This document shows, in pieces, positions 6,145-9,276 of a DNA stretch of 9,276 nucleotides. This DNA is from Thermoplasmata archaeon (GTDB lineage Archaea; Thermoplasmatota; Thermoplasmata; RBG-16-68-12). The position numbers and the translations under genes were made by a program. Within the stretch, counting starts at the first letter, position 1. Every line of letters starts with the position of its first letter. The stretch spans positions 1 to 9,276 of the forward strand of contig DUJI01000144.1 of NCBI GenBank assembly GCA_013329855.1, given 5' to 3'. The notes beneath the pieces were generated by a model that saw only the letters and a program-made list of their open reading frames with translations, ran no database searches and had not been told where the DNA came from.

Positions 6145-7088
6145 ATCGGCCCGCCCCCGAAGAAGGACATGAACGCCTCCTCGAGCGTCGCCTCGGTCGG
6201 CCGGACGGCCCGAAGCCGGACATGGTTGGTTACGAGCACACGCGCGACCTCGTCCGCGATGTCCGCGCCCGACTCGGCCTCGACCCGGATGCCGTCCGGG
6301 AGCTGATACACCATCCGGACCTTCGGGATGGCCATGAGCTGCTGGACGACGGGCTGCGACGGGATGTCGCACTCCACCTCCACGCGCACCAGCGCGCTTG
6401 CGCCGATCCGCTGACGCAAGGCCGTCATGCGGTCCACGGCGAGCATCTTCCCCTTGTGGATGATGCCCACCGTCGTGCACGTTTGCTCGACCTCGGAGAG
6501 GATGTGAGAGGACAGGAAGATCGTCTTTCCCTCGCCCTGGAGTCTCTTCACGAGGTCGCGGAAGAACCGGATGCCCTGGGGGTCGAGGCCCCCCGCGGGC
6601 TCATCGAGAAGGAGGATGGGCGGGTCGTGGACGAGCGCCTGGGCCATGAGCAACCGGCGGCTCATCCCGTGGGAGTACGTCTTCACCTTCCGGTCCGCGG
6701 CCTCCTCGAGGCCGAGTTCCTTCAGGAGCGCCCTCGCCCGGTCCTTGAGCCCTGAGCCGTCCATGTCTTGGAGGTGACCCCAGTAGACCAGGTTCTGGAT
6801 CCCCGTGAGCAGCGGGTACGCCCCCGACTTCTCCGGCATGTAGCCGACGGATCCGCGTACCGCCATGGGTTCCTTGCGGACGTCATGGCCGCTCACGGTG
6901 GCCGTACCCGCGGTCGGCGAAAGCGTGGTGGCCAGGATCCGCAGCGTGGTCGTCTTGCCGGCGCCGTTCGGGCCCAGGAAGCCGAAGACCTCGCCCCTCG
7001 CCACGTCGAAATCGACACCCTGGAGTGCATCCACGCCACTCCGGAATCCGGCATATCGCTTGCGAAGTCCCTGGACGTGGATCGCCAT
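6141..7088 (-). CDS. ABC transporter ATP-binding protein (ABC-2/DrrA-like class)
   Basis: A 315-residue ATPase energising the permease encoded next. Motifs are Walker A G-P-N-G-A-G-K-T (39-46), a Q-loop region Y-M-P-E-K-S-G-A-Y-P-L-L-T with Glu instead of Gln, signature S-H-G-M-S (139-143) replacing the canonical SGGQ as is common in DrrA/CcmA-like exporters, Walker B I-L-L-L-D-E-P with D162-E163, and the switch histidine S-S-H195. After about residue 215 a C-terminal domain of about 100 residues (V-E-V-E-C-D ... L-R-A-V-R-P-T-E-A-T-L-E-E-A-F) matches the C-terminal extension of drug- or sodium-exporter ATPases. The ATG at 7088 is preferred because conserved sequence (I-H-V-Q-G-L-R-K-R-Y) begins directly after it; an in-frame ATG at 7106 would add six residues. 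The substrate cannot be told from sequence. Confidence 0.93.
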   Translation of the reverse strand: MAIHVQGLRKRYAGFRSGVDALQGVDFDVARGEVFGFLGPNGAGKTTTLRILATTLSPTAGTATVSGHDVRKEPMAVRGSVGYMPEKSGAYPLLTGIQNLVYWGHLQDMDGSGLKDRARALLKELGLEEAADRKVKTYSHGMSRRLLMAQALVHDPPILLLDEPAGGLDPQGIRFFRDLVKRLQGEGKTIFLSSHILSEVEQTCTTVGIIHKGKMLAVDRMTALRQRIGASALVRVEVECDIPSQPVVQQLMAIPKVRMVYQLPDGIRVEAESGADIADEVARVLVTNHVRLRAVRPTEATLEEAFMSFFGGGPI

Positions 7089-7161
7089 CGGCGTCGGCAC
7101 GAGCATCCCCTCGCGAAGCTGGCACCGGACCCGCTTCGGCCCCTACCGGGGCTGAGGATGC

Positions 7162-7170
7162 TTAAAACCT
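7162..7170 (-). promoter_or_regulatory. TATA-like box of the ABC transporter operon
   Basis: On the minus strand the site reads AGGTTTTAA, continuing into G. It is an isolated AT-rich element about 75 bp upstream of the ATPase start, predicting transcription from about 7138 and a leader near 50 nt. A 5-bp hairpin (GCCCC-TACC-GGGGC, 7139-7152) sits at the predicted start point. Assigned by composition and spacing only. Confidence 0.4.
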
Positions 7171-7186
7171 CTGTACGAGTCCTGAG

Positions 7187-7211
7187 GATTCGAACGGTCG
7201 ACCTTCGAATC
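7187..7211. repeat. 25-bp compound inverted repeat
   Basis: GATTCGAA (7187-7194) and TTCGAATC (7204-7211) are perfect 8-bp inverted copies. Between them, after one base, lies GGTCGACC (7196-7203), itself a perfect palindrome. Nested symmetry of this kind is typical of a site for dimeric or tetrameric DNA-binding proteins. It lies in the divergent region, about 20 bp upstream of the ABC TATA-like box and about 60-100 bp upstream of the probable iorA promoter, so it could control either. It is not within a gene. Confidence 0.55.
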
Positions 7212-7337
7212 TCGGTTCCCGTCCCGGCGAGTCTCCCGCGGCCGCCTCGATACTCTGCCGTGCATCACCTGCCATTTAGGGGTAGTAAGTGTAATCAATA
7301 CCCATGTGCCAAATTGCGCGGGGGCGGGTAGGTCGAT

Positions 7338-7354
7338 TGACTCCAAGGGAGTCA
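7338..7354. repeat. Hairpin in the presumed iorA leader
   Basis: TGACTCC-AAG-GGAGTCA is a perfect 7-bp stem with a 3-base loop. It lies downstream of the AT-rich island likely to hold the iorA promoter and about 80 bp before the GTG start, so it would be transcribed as part of the leader RNA, or act as an operator if transcription begins later. No T-run follows and no larger riboswitch-like fold could be recognised by eye. Confidence 0.4.
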
Positions 7355-7431
7355 CTGAAGCGCGTGTCCCAACGGGCGCGGCGAACCGGCCGTGGCTTCT
7401 TCCGGACGACGCGCGGCGCGGGGGAATCACC

Positions 7432-9276
7432 GTGTACGCGGAGAACGAGCGGCTCGTGTCGGCCAAGGCAGGGGAAACCCTTCTCCTCCTCGGCAACGAG
7501 GCGATTGCCCGAGCGGCCATCGAGGCCGGCGTGGACCTCGCGGCCACGTATCCCGGGACGCCCTCCTCCGAGATCGGCCTCGTCCTCGACGACGTGGCCA
7601 AGGACGCCGGTCTCCAGTTCCAGTACGCGGTGAATGAGAAGGTCGCCATGGAGGTCGGTGCCTCCGCGGCAATCGGCGGCCTCAAGTCCCTCGTCTTCAT
7701 GAAGCACGTGGGCATGAACGTCGCCGCGGACGTCCTCATGACCTTGGCCTACACGGGCGTCCGCGGCGGCATGGTCGTCGTGACCGCGGACGACCCGGGA
7801 TGCCACTCGAGCCAGAACGAGCAGGACAACCGGATCTTCGCGAAGTTCGCGAACCTCCCGCTCCTCGAGCCGGCCACGGCGCAGGAGTGCCTCGACCTCA
7901 CCAAGTTCGCCTTCGAGCTCTCCGCCTTCCTGGAACTCCCCGTGGTCGTCCGGACGACCACCCGGGTGAGCCACTCCCGCGGACCCGTGACCGTGGGCGA
8001 CCGCGTGCCGCCCAAGGGCACGGCCCACTTCGACCGCGAGCCGAACCGGTTCGTCATGCTCCCCGCGAACGCGCGGGAGGGCCACAAGCGCGTCCTGCAG
8101 AAGATGCGTCTCGCCGAGGGCATTTCCGAGTCCACGCCGTTCAACCGCATCGAGGACCTCGGCAAGAAGGGCGACATCGGGATTATTGCCTCGGGTCCGG
8201 CGTACCTGTACCTCATGGAGTTCGCGGACGACCTCGTGGGCAAGGTCTTCAAGCTCGGGCTCACGAACCCCGTGCCGAGGTCGAAGCTGACCAACTTCCT
8301 CCGGGGCGCGAAGCGCGTCCTGGTCCTCGAGGTGCTCGAGCCCTACCTGGAGGACCAGATCCGCGCCCTCGCGAACGAGTTCGATATCCGCGTGGACGTG
8401 TACGGGAAGGCGCAGGGCCTCGTCCCGCGGACGGGCGAGCTGGACCCCGATCTGGTCGCGGAGGCCCTGGTCCGCCTGGACATGCTCGACCCGAAGACGG
8501 TGCAGCGGCTGCGGGACACGAAGCTCCCCAAGGTGCCCGTCCGTCCGCCGGTCCTTTGTCCGGGATGCGGCCACCGCGGCGTCGCGTACGCGGCGCGGCA
8601 GGCGTCCCGCCGCCAGGACGTCCTCTTCCCCGTGGACATCGGCTGCTACAGCCTAGTCGAGTACCCGCCCACGGCCACGGGGGACATCCTCCTCTGCATG
8701 GGCTCCTCCATCGGCACCGCGGCGGGCCTCGCGGCGACCACGGACAAGAAGATCCTCGCCTTCATCGGCGACTCCACGTTCTACCACGCGGGCATCCCCG
8801 CCCTGATCCACGCGGTGCACCAGGGGCTCACGATGACCGTGTGCATCATGGACAACGGCACGACGGCCATGACGGGCCACCAGCCCCACCCCGGGATCGC
8901 GTCGAAGGACCACCCCGCGGTGGACATGGAGGGTCTCGTCAAGGCGTGCGGCGTCCACAGCGTCGAGACATACGACGCGTACGACGTGAAGGCGCTGACC
9001 AAGGCGTTCCGCCATGCGCTGGATCGCGAAGGGGTCAGCGTGATCATCGCCCGGCACGAGTGCCGCCTCCTCGAGCTCCGCGACCTCAAGGCGAAGGGCG
9101 AGGCCCCTGTCCTGTATGAGGTCATCCCCGAGAAGTGCACGAAGTGCGGCTTCTGCATCGATGCGTTCGCCTGCCCCGCCCTCGTCCGCCTGGAGGACGA
9201 GGGCGTGATGATCGATCTGGCCCTGTGCAACGGTTGCGGCGTGTGCGCGGACGTGTGCCCGCCCAAGGCCATCGTC
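7432..9276 (+). CDS. iorA: Indolepyruvate ferredoxin oxidoreductase, alpha subunit (3' end missing)
   Basis: 615 codons are present; the usual family length suggests only the last few dozen residues are missing. The enzyme converts indolepyruvate and other aryl pyruvates plus CoA to aryl-acetyl-CoA and CO2, reducing ferredoxin. It is a cytoplasmic alpha/beta complex in aromatic amino acid breakdown. The pyrimidine-binding part opens L-L-L-G-N-E-A-I-A-R-A (18-28) with A-T-Y-P-G-T-P-S-S-E (38-47) and H125-S-S-Q-N-E-Q-D-N-R. The thiamine-diphosphate domain has C376-P-G-C-G-H, G446-D-S-T-F-Y-H and D474-N-G-T-T-A-M-T-G-H-Q-P-H-P. The C-terminal ferredoxin domain has C569-x2-C-x2-C-x5-C581-P and C599-x2-C-x2-C-x3-C609-P, for two 4Fe-4S clusters. 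The GTG at 7432 is chosen because a GGGGGA site lies upstream and GC3-rich codon use begins there. GTG at 7306 or 7456 is possible. The beta subunit is not in the window. Confidence 0.95.
   Translation, partial: MYAENERLVSAKAGETLLLLGNEAIARAAIEAGVDLAATYPGTPSSEIGLVLDDVAKDAGLQFQYAVNEKVAMEVGASAAIGGLKSLVFMKHVGMNVAADVLMTLAYTGVRGGMVVVTADDPGCHSSQNEQDNRIFAKFANLPLLEPATAQECLDLTKFAFELSAFLELPVVVRTTTRVSHSRGPVTVGDRVPPKGTAHFDREPNRFVMLPANAREGHKRVLQKMRLAEGISESTPFNRIEDLGKKGDIGIIASGPAYLYLMEFADDLVGKVFKLGLTNPVPRSKLTNFLRGAKRVLVLEVLEPYLEDQIRALANEFDIRVDVYGKAQGLVPRTGELDPDLVAEALVRLDMLDPKTVQRLRDTKLPKVPVRPPVLCPGCGHRGVAYAARQASRRQDVLFPVDIGCYSLVEYPPTATGDILLCMGSSIGTAAGLAATTDKKILAFIGDSTFYHAGIPALIHAVHQGLTMTVCIMDNGTTAMTGHQPHPGIASKDHPAVDMEGLVKACGVHSVETYDAYDVKALTKAFRHALDREGVSVIIARHECRLLELRDLKAKGEAPVLYEVIPEKCTKCGFCIDAFACPALVRLEDEGVMIDLALCNGCGVCADVCPPKAIV

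Larger units (their letters stand above)
7089..7431. other. Divergent intergenic control region, 343 bp, no gene seen
   Basis: This stretch separates the ABC ATPase (minus) from iorA (plus). No reading frame in it has convincing codon use, and no tRNA fold can be drawn. It contains the TATA-like box of the ABC operon (7162-7170), a 25-bp compound inverted repeat (7187-7211), an AT-richer island at about 7272-7316 that probably carries the iorA promoter (CATTTAGG at 7273-7280 or TAATCAAT at 7292-7299), and a short perfect hairpin at 7338-7354. The remainder appears unremarkable. Confidence 0.6.

Noticed and set aside
6145..6480. The permease reading frame stays open with an ATG up to 336 bp upstream of its chosen start
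   Set aside because: The extension is arginine/glycine/histidine-rich and lies entirely inside the ATPase gene in another frame; the ATGA overlap start leads straight into a sensible N terminus and TM1.
7181..7213. GATTCGAAC and TTCGAATC look like tRNA T-loop sequence on either strand
   Set aside because: The flanking bases do not pair as a T-stem, and no acceptor, D or anticodon arms could be found on either strand. The sequence is better explained as an inverted repeat.
7304..7432. Possible frameshift or N-terminal extension of iorA starting at ATG 7304 or GTG 7306
   Set aside because: The residues gained do not look like an IorA N terminus and codon use is poorer than in the gene; normal IorA sequence begins shortly after GTG 7432 with no break.
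7276..8574. A 432-codon open frame on the minus strand
   Set aside because: It is antisense to iorA, which carries all its expected motifs; the minus-strand product is compositionally a shadow.
1..9276. CRISPR arrays, insertion sequences, integrase sites, rRNA
   Set aside because: No regularly spaced repeats, transposase motifs, terminal inverted repeats or rRNA-like stretches were seen; composition and codon use look uniform.

Overview
The window is GC-rich, densely coded DNA that looks archaeal, most plausibly from a high-GC Thermoplasmatota-like lineage; the lineage is an inference. Four things point to archaea: a PAC2-family protein ending in a proteasome-docking HbYX tail, an indolepyruvate:ferredoxin oxidoreductase alpha subunit (IorA), a TATA-like box placed for a leaderless GTG-start transcript, and an ABC permease whose outer loop is packed with N-glycosylation sequons. 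Shine-Dalgarno-type leaders also occur, so both initiation modes appear to be used.

Layout, left to right. Positions 1-465 (minus) hold the N-terminal part of a DUF2085-type membrane protein that runs off the left edge. Positions 568-714 and 758-2860 (minus) form a two-gene copper unit: a P1B-type copper ATPase with an N-terminal YHS domain, followed by a 48-residue stand-alone YHS protein. Positions 2861-3045 are a divergent promoter region with an 18-bp near-palindrome resembling a metal-responsive operator. Positions 3046-3489 (plus) encode an unrecognised soluble protein. It converges on a minus-strand block made of a PAC2-family protein (3500-4246), a 120-residue helical protein of unknown function (4302-4664), an ABC-2 type permease (4708-6144) and its ATPase (6141-7088). 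The last two overlap by ATGA and form one transporter. Positions 7089-7431 are a second divergent control region rich in inverted repeats. From 7432 to the right edge (plus) runs iorA, cut just before its C terminus.

How the genes work together. The ATPase and small YHS protein form a self-contained copper-export or copper-handling unit. The ABC ATPase and permease should assemble into an exporter-like complex with a large, probably glycosylated outer domain. IorA would oxidise aryl pyruvates from aromatic amino acids to aryl-acetyl-CoA and reduce ferredoxin; its partner IorB is not in the window. The PAC2 protein probably docks on the 20S proteasome. I see no mobile element, CRISPR array, rRNA or tRNA. 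The most interesting points are the HbYX tail, the YHS pair with its putative operator, the sequon-rich permease domain and the unexplained inverted repeats between the divergent genes.
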